Shown here piece after piece: positions 42,233 through 50,750 of a stretch of DNA of 64,000 nt. Location: the NCBI RefSeq assembly GCF_000241525.1, contig NZ_AHIL01000041.1, forward strand, positions 170,403-234,402, written 5' to 3'. Numbering within the stretch: the first letter of the stretch is position 1; each line of letters starts with the position of its first letter. A program made the translations under genes and the position numbers. This DNA is from Comamonas testosteroni ATCC 11996 (GTDB taxonomy: Bacteria > Pseudomonadota > Gammaproteobacteria > Burkholderiales > Burkholderiaceae_C). The notes beneath the pieces were generated by a model. That model was not told the DNA's origin. It saw only the letters and a list, made by a program, of their open reading frames with translations, and ran no database searches.

Positions 42233-43033
42233 TCAGGCCGCCGCTGATTGCTGCAAGGCCTGAGGCTGGTTCTGCCAGGCGGCGATGCCCTGGACCACAT
42301 CGCCGACGACGATGATGCTGGGGCTGCCCAGCTGATGGTCGGCAATGCTCTGCGGCAAATCCTTCAGGAAAGTCAGCGCATGGCGCTGCTGCGGCAGGCT
42401 GGCATGCTGGATCACTGCCACTGGCGTGCTGCCGGGCAGGCCGCTGAGCAACTCGCTGCTGATGCGCTCCACGCTGCTCACTCCCATATAGATCACCAGC
42501 GTCAGCTTGGCGGCATGGGCCGTGGCGGAGATCTGACGCCAGTCGGGGCCGCTGTCGCCAGGCTTGGCATGGCCGGTCATGAAAAGCACGCCGTGCGCGC
42601 GGTCGCGGTGGGTCAGCGGGGCGCCCAGGCTGGTCAGCCCTGCGAGGCCGGAGGTGATGCCGTTGATGACATCCACCTCGATACCAGCCTCACGCAGATG
42701 TTCGACCTCTTCGCCGCCACGACCAAAGATGAAGGGGTCGCCGCCCTTGAGGCGCACCACGCGTTCGCCGTCCTGCACGGCGGCAATCATGAGCTTTTCG
42801 ATAAAGGCCTGGGGGGTGCTCTTGCAGCCGCCGCGCTTGCCTACATAGACCACACGGGCAGAGGGCGAGGCGTGGCTCATTACACCATCGCTGACCAGAT
42901 CGTCGACAAACAGCACGCTGGCTGCGGCAATGGCCTTGGCGGCCTTGATGGTCAGCAGCTCGGGGTCGCCGGGGCCGGCACCCACCAGGGTGCAGGAGCC
43001 GCGCTGATTGGGGTTGTGGGAAATGGCAGTCAT
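42233..43033 (-). CDS. cobA: Uroporphyrinogen-III C-methyltransferase
   Basis: The 266-residue enzyme adds two methyl groups to uroporphyrinogen III on the way to siroheme and cobalamin, using S-adenosylmethionine. The signature GSCTLVGAGPGDPELLTIKA, VVYVGKRGGCKSTPQAFIEK and VVRLKGGDPFIFGRGGEEVE are intact. The chosen start is MTAISHNPNQRG. An in-frame upstream Met at 43132 would add a repetitive AAPT-rich N-terminus encoded by the 15-base tandem repeat, which is unlikely. It lies 10 bases downstream of ybiB. Confidence 0.94.
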   Translation of the reverse strand: MTAISHNPNQRGSCTLVGAGPGDPELLTIKAAKAIAAASVLFVDDLVSDGVMSHASPSARVVYVGKRGGCKSTPQAFIEKLMIAAVQDGERVVRLKGGDPFIFGRGGEEVEHLREAGIEVDVINGITSGLAGLTSLGAPLTHRDRAHGVLFMTGHAKPGDSGPDWRQISATAHAAKLTLVIYMGVSSVERISSELLSGLPGSTPVAVIQHASLPQQRHALTFLKDLPQSIADHQLGSPSIIVVGDVVQGIAAWQNQPQALQQSAAA

Positions 43034-43043
43034 TGTGGGGGTC

Positions 43044-44078
43044 TCAGTCGGGGCTGCGGCAGTCGGGGCTGCGGCAGTCGGGGCTGCGGTTATAGGCTTG
43101 CAGTGCGGCGCGGCTGGCGGCAGCGTCGGCATCGGTGACCTGCATGGCCTGGTGCAGGGCTTGTATCTGTTCCAATTGTTGCGCGATCGGAGCCGGCACA
43201 GGCAGCTGGCCGTTCAGAATGTCCAGCGTCAGCCGGGCTGTCTGCTCGGTATTCAGATTTTGTTCGGGGGCGCTGCTCTCAGCGCCGGATGCGAGCTGGC
43301 TGCTGTGCAGGGAAGAGCGCTCAAAGCAGATTTCTCCGGCGATCACGCCCGTGCTCACGGGTTCGCGGTGAGGGGCGGCCACGGCCTCACCTTCCGTGCC
43401 GCGCACCAGCAGCGCACTGGTCGTGCGCATGGCCAGTGTCTGGATCATGGGCTGGGCATAGGCGGGGTGGGTATAGCTGGCCAGCACCAGCCCGGATTGT
43501 GCGGTGCTGCTGCCATGGATAGGGTCCAGCAGTTTGACGATGCTGTGCGCGGGGTTGCGCAGGCCCATCTGGCGGCGAATCTGCAGCAGACGATCCAGCG
43601 GCGCCAGCAGGTGACGGGTCTGCATCCAGACCTTGTCGCCAGGCTCCAGGGCGACGGGGCGCTCGATGGCCGTCCAGCCCAGTTGCTGCCACACCTCGGC
43701 TGTGCCCAGGCGCTTGTCCTCGGTATGGCTGCCGTGCACCAGCACGGGCAGGCCTTGTTGTGCCAGCAGACCTGCCAGCAGCGGCGTGAGATTGGCCAGC
43801 TTGCGCGAGCCGTTATAGCTGGGGATGACGACCACGGGCAGGGCCTTGTGGGCCTGCGGCCACACGGGCAGGCGTTGCTGGGTGGCGTCGAGAAAGCCTG
43901 CCAGTTCCTCGGCGCTTTCGCCCTTGAAGCGCATGGCAATGCAAAAGCCGCCCAGCTCCAGATCGCTGACCTTGCCGTCCAGCACCTGCCCCATCAGATC
44001 GCAGGCCTGGGCCCGCGAAAGAGAGCGCGCGCCCTTGGTGCCGCGACCGATTTCCTTGATGTAGTGGCTGATGCTCAT
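43044..44078 (-). CDS. ybiB: YbiB-family DNA-binding protein (TrpD2-like)
   Basis: The 344-residue protein is a YbiB/TrpD2-like relative of anthranilate phosphoribosyltransferase that binds nucleic acid. Family pieces are HYIKEIGRGTKGARSLSRAQ, GGFCIAMRFKGESAEELAGF and LKLLDP-like VKLLDPIHGSSTAQSGLVL. The C-terminus ends in NRSPDCRSPDCRSPD, encoded by three copies of a 15-base tandem repeat and not part of the normal protein. It is probably cotranscribed with cobA. Confidence 0.87.
   Translation of the reverse strand: MSISHYIKEIGRGTKGARSLSRAQACDLMGQVLDGKVSDLELGGFCIAMRFKGESAEELAGFLDATQQRLPVWPQAHKALPVVVIPSYNGSRKLANLTPLLAGLLAQQGLPVLVHGSHTEDKRLGTAEVWQQLGWTAIERPVALEPGDKVWMQTRHLLAPLDRLLQIRRQMGLRNPAHSIVKLLDPIHGSSTAQSGLVLASYTHPAYAQPMIQTLAMRTTSALLVRGTEGEAVAAPHREPVSTGVIAGEICFERSSLHSSQLASGAESSAPEQNLNTEQTARLTLDILNGQLPVPAPIAQQLEQIQALHQAMQVTDADAAASRAALQAYNRSPDCRSPDCRSPD
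43045..43089. repeat. Three tandem copies of a 15-base repeat at the ybiB 3' end
   Basis: CAGTCGGGGCTGCGG occurs three times in a row. In the ybiB frame it encodes RSPDC units at the C-terminus. The copies are perfect over 15 bases, so slippage could change the length of the tail without a frameshift (15 is a multiple of three). Confidence 0.85.
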
Positions 44079-44136
44079 GATTAACGTAATTGTCGCTATA
44101 AAAACCATGAGTTGTCAGACGATTTGGTTATATAAA

Positions 44137-45084
44137 TCAAACCGGCCGTGGTCGGGAAACCGTCGCTCCCTGTTGCGTCAGCTGTGCAGCCAGGGCCTGC
44201 AGCTGGGATTGCGCGAGCTGGGCGACAAGCTCCAGCATGGGGTTGCGCTTGAGCGCTTGGGCAGACGCCAGGACAGCGAGCCGACTGGCCTGGCGCGAAG
44301 CCCGAAGCGGCCGGAACACAATCTGCTCGCGGTGGAACATCGCGAAGGATGCCGGCACGATGGCCACGCCCAGACCGCAGGCCACGAGCGCCAGCACATT
44401 CACCAGCTGACCGGCCTCGTGGCGTATCAGCGGAGTGAAGCCGGCCTCGGCGCACAGTGCGACCGTGCGGTCGAAGTAGTCGGTGTCCTGATAGCGGGTG
44501 AAGCCCACAAAGGGCTGATGCACGGCAGCCTGAAGATCCAGCATTCCACTGCCTCCGGCCAGAGGGTGGGAGGCCGGCACTGCCAGGCAATAGGGGTCAT
44601 CGATGCTGGCCAGCTCAAGCTCGTCGGCCTCCCTGTGCCCGGGGCGGGCAAAGCCGAGTTCCAGCTCGCCCTGGCGCAAGGCCCGCTGTTGCTGGGACGA
44701 GATCATTTCGCGGGCTTCGATCTGCACGTCACAGCCGGCCTGTGCCAAAGCCTGCAGCAAGCCGGGCAGCAGGGACTGCATGGCCGAGGGCACCAGCCCC
44801 AGGCGCAGCACGGTCTGGCTGCTGCGCTCGCGTTCACGCGCGCGCAAGGGGGCTTGCTCGGCACGCGCCAATATGACGCGCGCATCTTCCAGCAGCGACT
44901 CGCCTGCAGCGGTGAGCTGCATGCCGCGCGGCAGGCGGGTAAAGAGCTGCGTGCCGACCTCATCCTCGAGTTGCTTGAGTTGCTGTGACAGCGGCGGCTG
45001 GGCGATGAATAGCTTGCGGGCGGCCCTGCTGACGTTGCCCTGCTCGGCAACTGCCACGAAGTAGCGCAGATGTCTCAGTTCCAT
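44137..45084 (-). CDS. LysR-type regulator of the adjacent dehydrogenase-porin operon
   Basis: The 315-residue regulator has the classical start MELRHLRYFVAVAEQGNVSR and helix-turn-helix AARKLFIAQPPLSQQLKQLE. The inducer-binding domain runs from about residue 93 (LRLGLVPSAMQSLLPGLLQA). It is divergent from the adh-Bug-porin operon with a palindromic site between them. The N-terminus places it in the group of BenM/CatM-like LysR proteins, but the inducer is unknown. Confidence 0.9.
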   Translation of the reverse strand: MELRHLRYFVAVAEQGNVSRAARKLFIAQPPLSQQLKQLEDEVGTQLFTRLPRGMQLTAAGESLLEDARVILARAEQAPLRARERERSSQTVLRLGLVPSAMQSLLPGLLQALAQAGCDVQIEAREMISSQQQRALRQGELELGFARPGHREADELELASIDDPYCLAVPASHPLAGGSGMLDLQAAVHQPFVGFTRYQDTDYFDRTVALCAEAGFTPLIRHEAGQLVNVLALVACGLGVAIVPASFAMFHREQIVFRPLRASRQASRLAVLASAQALKRNPMLELVAQLAQSQLQALAAQLTQQGATVSRPRPV

Positions 45085-45097
45085 GCCTGAATCAATC

Positions 45098-45114
45098 CAT
45101 ATTTCAAAAGTATG
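45098..45114. promoter_or_regulatory. LysR-type palindrome between regulator and operon
   Basis: CATATTTCAAAAGTATG has CATA and TATG arms with the inner TT and AA also matched (CATAnTTnnnAAnTATG), a T-N11-A type site, centred about 110 bases before the operon's first start and 20 bases from the regulator start. It may serve both genes. Confidence 0.5.
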
Positions 45115-45215
45115 ATTTTTATATTAAATCAGTGTTGGACATATGAATGAAGGGCGGCAACACTGCCGATCCTGTTCGTTTTGAGATGCATGTCCATGCA
45201 TGCATTGCCTGTCTC

Positions 45216-46265
45216 ATGCAAGCCTTGCAAAAAACCGAGTCCGCCAAGGGACTGAAGCTCAACGAGGTCGACATGCCGTCGCCTGCCGCAGGCGAGGTGC
45301 TGCTGCGGGTTCATTCCTCCGGTGTCTGTGGCACGGATCTGCATATCGATGCCTGGACGGCGAGCTATCACTTTTTGCAGGCCGCGCTGCCGGTGACCGT
45401 GGGTCACGAGTTCAGCGGCGAGATTGTGGCCAGAGGCGAGGGTGCCGAGCATCTGCCCCTGGGCCAGTTGGTGGCCGTGCGGCCTTCGGTCACCTGCGGC
45501 AGATGCCCCTGTTGCAGTGCCGGCGACTTCGATGCCTGCACCACCCGCCGCGGCATCGGTGTCATGCGCCATGGCGGCTTTGCCGAGTATGTGGCCGTGC
45601 CCCTGCGCAATTGCGTGGCGATTCCGCATGGCGTGGACCCCGAGGTTGCCGCATTGGCCGAGCCGCTGTCGGTGAGCTTCGAAGCCGTGCGCACGGGCAA
45701 TGTCCAGCCCGGCGATCGCGTGCTGATCCTGGGGCCCGGCAATATCGGCCAGGGTATTGCGCTGTTTGCGCGTGCCGCAGGGGCGGCCCAGGTGGTGGTT
45801 GCCGGCCATGGCGATGCCGCGCGGCTGGAGGTCCTGCGCTCCATGGGGTTCGAGGATTTGCTGGACTTCGAGGGGCAGGACATCGACCAAGCCCTTGCCG
45901 TGTATACGCAGGAGGCTCTCTTTGATGTGGTGATCGAAGCCACCGGGGCGGTGGCCGTGCTGGCGCCAGCCCTGCGTGCACTCAAGACCCACGGTGTGCT
46001 GGTGATTGCCGGCATTCATTCCGCGCCCGTGCCACTGGACCTGACGGCCCTGGTGCGACGTCACCAGCAGCTGCGCGGCTCTTATCGCGCGCCCGAGCAC
46101 TGCTGGCTGGAGGTCGTTGCATTCATGCAGACCCATCAGGATCAACTGCGCCTCATGATCACCCATCGCGTGCCGCTTGCGCAGGCCGGGCAGGGGTTTG
46201 ACATGGCGCGGGCGCGGCTGGCGAGCAAGGTGCTGATTCAGCCTGGCGCGGGTTCTGCATCATGA
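45216..46265 (+). CDS. Zinc-dependent alcohol dehydrogenase (threonine/butanediol dehydrogenase-like)
   Basis: The 349-residue medium-chain dehydrogenase has the catalytic zinc region SSGVCGTDLHIDAW and VGHEFSGEIVARG, the structural-zinc cysteines CGRCPCCSAGDFDAC, and the cofactor motif ILGPGNIGQGIALFARAAGA. The start MQALQKTESAKGLKLNEVDM matches family practice; a longer frame starts at 45147. It reduces or oxidises a secondary alcohol or diol. The stop overlaps the next start (ATGA), so the two genes are coupled. Confidence 0.88.
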   Translation: MQALQKTESAKGLKLNEVDMPSPAAGEVLLRVHSSGVCGTDLHIDAWTASYHFLQAALPVTVGHEFSGEIVARGEGAEHLPLGQLVAVRPSVTCGRCPCCSAGDFDACTTRRGIGVMRHGGFAEYVAVPLRNCVAIPHGVDPEVAALAEPLSVSFEAVRTGNVQPGDRVLILGPGNIGQGIALFARAAGAAQVVVAGHGDAARLEVLRSMGFEDLLDFEGQDIDQALAVYTQEALFDVVIEATGAVAVLAPALRALKTHGVLVIAGIHSAPVPLDLTALVRRHQQLRGSYRAPEHCWLEVVAFMQTHQDQLRLMITHRVPLAQAGQGFDMARARLASKVLIQPGAGSAS

Positions 46266-46981
46266 GCACCGCCTTTCTGGCCTTGTGGAACGACATAGAC
46301 CGGCCCGAGGCTCGCGCAGAATACGAGGCTTGGCATGCCCTCGAGCATGTTCCCGAGCGCGTGGGTTTGCCGGGTTTTGTCTACGGCCATCGCTATGTCG
46401 GCGCCTGCGGATACTTCACGCTCTACGGCCTGGAGTCTTTGGCGGCCCTGGACTCGGCCGAGTACGCGGATGTGATCGCCAATCCCACGCCCTGGTCGGC
46501 ACGCATGAGGCCGCGCCTGAGTGCCTTCATGCGAAGGCCCTGCATATTGCAGGTGCAGGCAGGAGCATCCAGCGGTGCGGCGTTGACGACGCTCAAGGCG
46601 GTCACCACCGATGTGCAGGCCTGGGCCGCGCAGGCAGCCCGCTGGGCAGAGCGGGCGGTGCAGGAGGGGCGTCTGCTGAGGGTCACGGCGGGTGTGGTGC
46701 CGGTCGTGCGTTCCTTGCACTACCCCGTTGGCGGGGAGCGCGTTACCGAGCAGGCCCAGGGGGAAGTCACGGTGGTCATGCTGGCCGAGCATCTGGACGG
46801 ACCGGCATGCGCCCAAGGCACCCAATGGTGGGCCGACCGAATGCAGGCGCATCACCTCGAAACGCCTGCACAGCAGGCTTTTGGCCTGCAAACCCGGGTG
46901 TGCCGTTCGCAGCTGGCCCTGCCCGCCAGCGGACGCCTGCCGCCCTTGATGGAACTGATGGCTGGATACGCCGATTGTTGA
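46262..46981 (+). CDS. Dimeric alpha/beta-barrel-like protein (DUF4286/EthD-like)
   Basis: The 239-residue protein begins MSTAFLALWNDIDRPEARAE, followed by YEAWHALEHVPERVGLPGFV. This WH..EH.P.R pattern resembles DUF4286 and EthD proteins, which have dimeric alpha+beta barrels and take part in catabolism of organic compounds. It has two halves of similar length, each with a barrel-like strand pattern. No catalytic residue can be named. It lies between the dehydrogenase and the Bug receptor gene. Confidence 0.6.
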   Translation: MSTAFLALWNDIDRPEARAEYEAWHALEHVPERVGLPGFVYGHRYVGACGYFTLYGLESLAALDSAEYADVIANPTPWSARMRPRLSAFMRRPCILQVQAGASSGAALTTLKAVTTDVQAWAAQAARWAERAVQEGRLLRVTAGVVPVVRSLHYPVGGERVTEQAQGEVTVVMLAEHLDGPACAQGTQWWADRMQAHHLETPAQQAFGLQTRVCRSQLALPASGRLPPLMELMAGYADC

Positions 46982-47016
46982 TCCGAGACTGAGACTGAGA
47001 TTCTGGAGACATAAAG

Positions 47017-48000
47017 ATGACAAGAAAATCGATGCCCGTGCGCCGGGCTGCCCTGCTGCTGTGCGCCGCTGCCTGCCTGCCCTTGGCGGCTCAGGCCCAG
47101 GGCAAGGCTGACTGGCCCACCCGCCCCATACGTCTGATCGTCGGCTATGCCAGCGGCTCTTCGCCCGATGTGCAGGCCCGATTGCTGGCCGAGCCCCTGA
47201 CCAAGGCCCTGGGGCAGCCCGTGGTGGTGGAGAACAAAGGGGGCGCCAGCGGCAATATCGGTGCTGACGCCGTGGCCAAGGCCGGCGATGGCCACACCAT
47301 AGGCGTGATCGGCAACGGCCCGCTGACCAGCTCCAAGTTTCTCTACAGCAAGCTGCCCTACGATCCGATCAAGGATCTGGCGCCGCTGGCCATGATCGGT
47401 TCGGCCCCTCTGGTGCTGGTGGCTCCCAAGTCCATGGCCGCGAATGCGGGCGCCTATTTCAAGGCGCTCAAGACCGGGACCCAGGGCAACTACGGCTCGG
47501 TGGGCACGGGGTCCGGCGGCCATCTGGGCGTGGAACTGATCAAGGAAGCCATGGGCCTGAATCTGCAGCATGTGCCCTATAACGGCGGCCCGGCTGTGGT
47601 CAACGCCTTGATGGGCGATCAGGTGCAGATGGCCTTGCTGCCGGCCTCCACCGTCATGCCGCTGGTCCAGTCCGGCAAGCTGGCCGCCCTGGCCGTGAGT
47701 TCCAGCAAGCGCAGCCCGCTGGCGCCCGGCGTCCCGGCCATGCCCGAGATCGGCGCTGGCAATGTGGACATCGAAGTCTGGAATGCGGTCATGGCACCGG
47801 CTTCCATGCCCGCCGAGCATCGCGCCAAGCTGGCTGCGGCCCTTGAGAAGATTCTTCATGTTCCCGATATCCGCAGCAAGCTGCTGGCCCAGGGCTGGCG
47901 TATCGACGACACCAGCGCCGCCTCGCTGGCCAGGCGCATCGAAAACGATGCACGCATCTACGGCAGCCTGATCACGCAAAAGAACATCCGCCTCGAATGA
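47017..48000 (+). CDS. Bug/TctC-family solute-binding protein of the dehydrogenase operon
   Basis: The 327-residue receptor has a Sec signal peptide (AALLLCAAACLPLAAQAQGK) and the Bug pattern WPTRPIRLIVGYASGSSPDV, NKGGASGNIGADAVAKAGDG and YNGGPAVVNALMGDQVQMAL. Unlike the receptor at 32147 it has no twin-arginine motif. It lies within the operon and 133 bases before the porin gene, so it probably captures the same substrate in the periplasm. Confidence 0.88.
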   Translation: MTRKSMPVRRAALLLCAAACLPLAAQAQGKADWPTRPIRLIVGYASGSSPDVQARLLAEPLTKALGQPVVVENKGGASGNIGADAVAKAGDGHTIGVIGNGPLTSSKFLYSKLPYDPIKDLAPLAMIGSAPLVLVAPKSMAANAGAYFKALKTGTQGNYGSVGTGSGGHLGVELIKEAMGLNLQHVPYNGGPAVVNALMGDQVQMALLPASTVMPLVQSGKLAALAVSSSKRSPLAPGVPAMPEIGAGNVDIEVWNAVMAPASMPAEHRAKLAAALEKILHVPDIRSKLLAQGWRIDDTSAASLARRIENDARIYGSLITQKNIRLE

Positions 48001-48006
48001 GCGCGG

Positions 48007-48066
48007 CCGGCGCCATCTGAGGCGCCGGACTCCCACACGGCATCCCCGCAACTGCGGCGGATGCCG
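48007..48066 (+). promoter_or_regulatory. Two consecutive hairpins between Bug receptor and porin
   Basis: CCGGCGCC-ATCTGA-GGCGCCGG is a perfect 8-base stem, and CGGCATCC plus CCGC pair with GCGG plus GGATGCCG in a second, longer stem. There is no T tract. They may protect or process the operon message and raise porin relative to receptor expression. Confidence 0.45.
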
Positions 48067-48133
48067 CTGTAAGCGGCTCGACAGCGGCAGGACTCTGCTG
48101 CGAGCCCCATCCATTATTAAAAAGAGAGACTTC

Positions 48134-49180
48134 ATGACATCCTTGCAATCGGGAGGCTTGGCCGTGGCCGCTGCCTTCATCTCCACATGTTCGCTGGCCC
48201 TGGCCCAGACCGCTGCGCCCGCCACATCCCAGGTCACGCTGTACGGCGTGGTGGATATGGCCGCCGAGTCGGTGTCCACCGGCGCGGGCCGCACCCTGCG
48301 CGCAGAAAGCGGTGTCCTGGCGGGTTCGCGCTGGGGCGTTCGAGGCTCCGAGGATCTGGGCGGCGGCCTGCGTGCGCTGTACGTGATGGAGGCCGGACTG
48401 AATGCCGATACCGGCGAGCGCGGTCAGGGCGGGCTCGCCTTTGGTCGACAGATCTTTGTCGGCATGGGCGGCGACTGGGGTCAGCTGACGGTGGGCCGCC
48501 ACTACACCACGTTTCATACCTCGCTGGCTTCCTATGCCCTGACGGGCCTGATCTGGGGCAATGCCGCCAACTATTTCCGTGACGGCACGGTGCTGCGCGC
48601 TGACAACTCGCTGCGCTTTCAGTCGGCCTCCATGGCGGGGCTGGTGGTGCGAGGCATGTACTCGTTCGGGGAGAACGCCGGCACCAATGTCGGGCGCCAG
48701 TTCGGCGGCTCGCTGGATTACACGCGCGGCCCCTGGAGCCTGGGGGCCTCGCTGTGGGAGCGTCGCACCACAGCCCAGAACACCGACCGCTATCGCTTGC
48801 TGGGCGGCTCCTATGACTTCAAGCTGGCGCGAGCGGCCTTGCTGCTGTCCACCCGCGAAGATGATCTGCCGGATGCCGCCAGCAAGCGCGGGCGTTTCTT
48901 TGAAGCCAGCATGACCATACCGGTCAGCGCGGCAGGGCAGGTCCTGCTGTCCTATGGGCAGTTCCAGGGGCGTGCGCGTGCAAACAGCGATGCCCGCGCC
49001 TTGAGCGTGCGCTACGACCATGCGCTGTCCAGGCGCACCAAGCTGTATGCAGGCGTCTCCGCGATCCGCAATGAGGCGGATGCAGCTTTCACCATCAATA
49101 GCGCCAGCAATGCCGGGCCTTCGGTTCCCAAGGGCAGCAAGCCGCGCTCGCTGCTGGTCGGCATCTCGCACTCTTTCTGA
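48134..49180 (+). CDS. Gram-negative porin, Omp32/OmpC type
   Basis: The 348-residue outer-membrane protein has a Sec signal (AAAFISTCSLALAQ), then QVTLYGVVDMAAESVSTGAG, the standard opening of betaproteobacterial trimeric porins, and SRWGVRGSEDLGGGLRALYV. The C-terminus ends in a phenylalanine (SLLVGISHSF), as expected for barrel insertion. It closes the dehydrogenase operon and may admit the same organic anion; Omp32 of this family is anion-selective. A hairpin at 49202-49238 may be the terminator. Confidence 0.9.
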   Translation: MTSLQSGGLAVAAAFISTCSLALAQTAAPATSQVTLYGVVDMAAESVSTGAGRTLRAESGVLAGSRWGVRGSEDLGGGLRALYVMEAGLNADTGERGQGGLAFGRQIFVGMGGDWGQLTVGRHYTTFHTSLASYALTGLIWGNAANYFRDGTVLRADNSLRFQSASMAGLVVRGMYSFGENAGTNVGRQFGGSLDYTRGPWSLGASLWERRTTAQNTDRYRLLGGSYDFKLARAALLLSTREDDLPDAASKRGRFFEASMTIPVSAAGQVLLSYGQFQGRARANSDARALSVRYDHALSRRTKLYAGVSAIRNEADAAFTINSASNAGPSVPKGSKPRSLLVGISHSF

Positions 49181-49201
49181 GCCAAGCCGTCACCGGACGC
49201 T

Positions 49202-49238
49202 GCGGCCTGCAGGAGGCCCTGTCCAGGGCGCAGGCCGC
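49202..49238 (+). terminator. GC-rich hairpin after the porin gene
   Basis: GCGGCCTGC and GCAGGCCGC form a perfect 9-base stem with a long loop. No T tract follows, so it is a weak or rho-assisted terminator. Confidence 0.45.
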
Positions 49239-49346
49239 CTCAATGGTCTATAGCCCGGGAGGGGCTTGTGCAGTGGATGAACATTGATCACATTTCGGGA
49301 CACGGGGCGCGCGTACCATGTGCGCTGTTTTTTGAGGAGTGTTGAA

Positions 49347-50054
49347 ATGACCGCTAACGCATCTTTGACCGACGAACTCATGGGCCAGCTGCAGGGCGCT
49401 CCCATGCAGGGCCTGGCCCAGCAATTGGGCATTGACTCCGTGCAGGCCGAGCAGGCCGTGGGCGTGGCGCTGCCCATGCTGTTTGGTGCGCTGGGCCAGA
49501 ACACGGCCCAGCCTCAGGGAGCTGCCGATCTGTTCGGTGCGCTGCAGCGCGATCACAGCAGTGCCAATGGCGCGATGGATATGGGCGGTTTGCTGGGCGG
49601 GCTCGGTGGCCTGCTCGGCGGAGCGGGCGGCGGCGGTACGGCTGGCGGCCTGGGTGGGCTGGGCAGCATTCTGGGCTCGGTGCTGGGAGGCGGCTCCGGT
49701 GCCGGCAACTCGCAGCTGGATGCGGGCGCCATCCTGGGCAATATCTTTGGCGGTCAGCAGCAGCAGGCCGAGTCCCGGCTGGGTCAGGCCACGGGCCTGG
49801 GTGGCAATGCAGGTCAGTTGCTGGCCCTGCTGGCTCCGCTGGTGATGTCCTTCCTGGCCAATCGGGTCCAGGCGCAGGGCATGGGGGCTGGCGACCTGGG
49901 CAATGCTCTGGATCAGGAGCGCGGCCAGATCCAGTCGCAAGGCGGCATGGCGGGCGGCATCCTCGGCAGCCTGCTCGATCAGAATGGCGACGGCAAGCTT
50001 GATGCCGGAGATCTGTTCAAGCTGGGCGCGGGTCTGCTGGGCGGTCGGCGCTGA
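49347..50054 (+). CDS. DUF937/YidB-family protein with EF-hand-like loop
   Basis: The 235-residue protein starts MTANASLTDELMGQLQGAPM behind GAGGAG. The middle is very rich in Gly, Leu and Ala (GLLGGLGGLLGGAGGGGTAG), and the C-terminus carries DQNGDGKLDAGDLFKLG, which matches a calcium-binding EF-hand loop (D-x-N-x-D-G-x-L-D). These are features of the DUF937/YidB family, whose function is unknown. No signal peptide is seen. Confidence 0.82.
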   Translation: MTANASLTDELMGQLQGAPMQGLAQQLGIDSVQAEQAVGVALPMLFGALGQNTAQPQGAADLFGALQRDHSSANGAMDMGGLLGGLGGLLGGAGGGGTAGGLGGLGSILGSVLGGGSGAGNSQLDAGAILGNIFGGQQQQAESRLGQATGLGGNAGQLLALLAPLVMSFLANRVQAQGMGAGDLGNALDQERGQIQSQGGMAGGILGSLLDQNGDGKLDAGDLFKLGAGLLGGRR

Positions 50055-50076
50055 GCCCGGGATTGGGTGACAGTAT

Positions 50077-50107
50077 CAAGGCAGCTTTGGCTGCCTTTTT
50101 TGTTTTT
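50077..50107 (+). terminator. Terminator of the DUF937 gene
   Basis: AAGGCAGC-TTT-GGCTGCCTT is followed by TTTTGTTTTT. It lies 23 bases after the stop codon. Confidence 0.88.
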
Positions 50108-50208
50108 GTATACGGGCATAGCCTGATTGCCGCAATGCAGCAGGATTCTCACACTGGTCATGTCGTCATGCGTTTTGCATGACAGGCCGATCCAGAAAGG
50201 AGAACCAG

Positions 50209-50664
50209 ATGACGACCGTCGCCGAAATTCTGCGCGCCAAGGGCAACAGCACTATCTACAGCGTTTCTCCCTCCGACACCATGCTGGCTGCGCTGCAGCT
50301 CATGGCGGAAAAGAGCATTGGCGCGCTGCTGGTGCTCGAAGGTGGCGAGATCGCCGGTATCGTGACCGAGCGCGACTACGCGCGCAAGATCGCGCTGCAG
50401 GGCCGAAGCTCGGCCAGCACGCGCGTGGACGAGGTCATGACGCGCAAGGTGCATTGCGTGCTGCCGCGCCAGACCAGCGAGGAGTGCATGTCGCTGATGA
50501 CGAGCAATCGCATGCGCCATCTGCCCGTGATCAGCGAGACCCGCGAACTGCAGGGGCTGATTTCGATTGGCGACATCGTCAAGGAAATCATCTCGGCCCA
50601 GCAGTTCACGATTCATCAGCTGGAGCACTATATTTCCGGGACACCCAATGTGAATCAGCCGTAG
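50209..50664 (+). CDS. CBS-domain-pair protein
   Basis: The 151-residue protein consists of two CBS domains, each of about 60 residues: STIYSVSPSDTMLAALQLMA with GIVTERDYARKIALQGRSS, then VHCVLPRQTSEECMSLMTSN and LQGLISIGDIVKEIISAQQF. CBS pairs bind adenine nucleotides and sense energy state. AGGAGA lies 6 bases before the start. It stands alone, so the partner is unknown. Confidence 0.92.
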   Translation: MTTVAEILRAKGNSTIYSVSPSDTMLAALQLMAEKSIGALLVLEGGEIAGIVTERDYARKIALQGRSSASTRVDEVMTRKVHCVLPRQTSEECMSLMTSNRMRHLPVISETRELQGLISIGDIVKEIISAQQFTIHQLEHYISGTPNVNQP

Positions 50665-50685
50665 GTTGCTATGAATTGAATAGCG

Positions 50686-50714
50686 AAGGCGGGCAGGGCT
50701 AATGTCCGCCTTTT
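50686..50714 (+). terminator. Terminator of the CBS gene
   Basis: AAGGCGG and CCGCCTT form a 7-base stem with a 13-base loop, followed by TT. It lies 22 bases after the stop codon. Confidence 0.65.
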
Positions 50715-50750
50715 CTGCATCTGGAGGGCGCAAGTCCTACACTTGCGGCC

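Noticed and set aside
42233..43132. cobA start at 43132 with AAPT-rich N-terminus
   Set aside because: The extension is encoded by the tandem repeat and lies within ybiB; the Met at 43033 matches the family.
49270..49290. TTGATCACATTTC before the DUF937 gene as an FNR/CRP site
   Set aside because: The second half-site is too far from consensus.
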